Both the position numbers and the translations under genes were made by a program. From positions 1-64,000 of the forward strand of contig JANXRW010000019.1 of assembly GCA_025356655.1 (NCBI GenBank): a stretch of 64,000 nt of DNA, written 5' to 3'. Origin of the DNA: Betaproteobacteria bacterium (GTDB taxonomy: Bacteria; Pseudomonadota; Gammaproteobacteria; Burkholderiales; SHXO01). Positions 63,589 to 64,000 of this stretch are shown piece by piece. Numbering within the stretch: the first letter of the stretch is position 1; each line of letters starts with the position of its first letter. The notes beneath the pieces were generated by a model. The model made no database searches. It was not told the DNA's origin and saw only the letters and a list, made by a program, of their open reading frames with translations.

Positions 63589-64000
63589 CTAGGACTCCTT
63601 GGAGCAGTCCCGAGGCGTGATGCCCTTCTCCTTCGCGTAGGCCGCAGCGGACTCCTCAAGCAGCGGGTGCACCAGGGCGCGGTTGCCCTCGATCCAATCG
63701 GACACCAAGGTCCAGCGCGTGCCGTCCCATTGCTGGATCTTGATCTTCCCGGAGCCTTCGTGGTCCAGGCAACTGGTCTTCACGGCGGGCATCAGGCCCG
63801 CGGCCCCCAGTTCCTTGAGCCGCGCCTCGCCGATGTCCAGGTGCTCCAGGGCCCAGCGAACTTCCTCGCCGGTGACGGGCCGCTTGCCGAACTTCTTCTG
63901 CGCGGTGCGGATGGCTTCCACGGTGATGAGGCCGATGACCAGGCCCCGGTTGTGGTTCACCGAAGCGATGCGGGTCTTGTCCGGCAGGTTCCCCTTCCCA
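63589..64000 (-). CDS. ABC transporter substrate-binding protein (LivK-like), C-terminal part; continues past the window end
   Basis: GKGNLPDKTRIASVNHNRGLVIGLITVEAIRTAQKKFGKRPVTGEEVRWALEHLDIGEARLKELGAAGLMPAVKTSCLDHEGSGKIKIQQWDGTRWTLVSDWI; frame stays open to base 64000. Confidence 0.8.
   Translation of the reverse strand, partial: GKGNLPDKTRIASVNHNRGLVIGLITVEAIRTAQKKFGKRPVTGEEVRWALEHLDIGEARLKELGAAGLMPAVKTSCLDHEGSGKIKIQQWDGTRWTLVSDWIEGNRALVHPLLEESAAAYAKEKGITPRDCSKES

Noticed and set aside
1-64000. Possible stop-codon recoding, given several in-frame stops (methyltransferase 5' end, IS3 orfA/orfB, HepT)
   Set aside because: All interrupted cases are in mobile or accessory remnants; long housekeeping genes and the 35-kb ORF show no in-frame stops, so ordinary decay or sequencing error is simpler.

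Overview
High-GC bacterial (probably proteobacterial) window, with almost every gene on the minus strand. About 55% of it (9283..44565) is one uninterrupted ORF for a giant 11,760-aa surface/secreted repeat protein. It has an N-terminal LEPR-XLL-like leader (FEALESRLLLSAD), EF-hand-like motifs, large RTX (GGxGxD) blocks, FG-GAP, LamG, PA14, PPC-like, LRR, ELWxxDGT-like and PKD segments, a glycine-rich segment and a cohesin/dockerin-like C-terminal part. Directly downstream and co-oriented is a compact cassette: two tandem DUF3467-like proteins, a GAF-HlyD membrane fusion protein and a PqqD-like/M50 protease/HlyD fusion. No ABC ATPase or TolC-like gene is visible with it. I consider this cassette the best candidate for an unusual export/processing system for the giant protein. 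Flanking regions contain a SoxB/5'-nucleotidase-like protein, a housekeeping run (aceE-aceF-nadD-rsfS-rlmH-maf-rng), fatty-acid/acyl-CoA genes, a PaaK-like ligase, livF and a partial substrate-binding protein. Intergenic regions hold several decayed elements that the ORF track hides: a DUF4338-like transposase fragment, an IS3-family remnant, an ABC substrate-binding protein C-terminus, a HepT toxin with an in-frame stop next to an intact MntA, an integrase remnant beside an orphan Vsr, and a FitAB/VapBC-type remnant. Domain calls come from reading motifs by eye; no database search was run.
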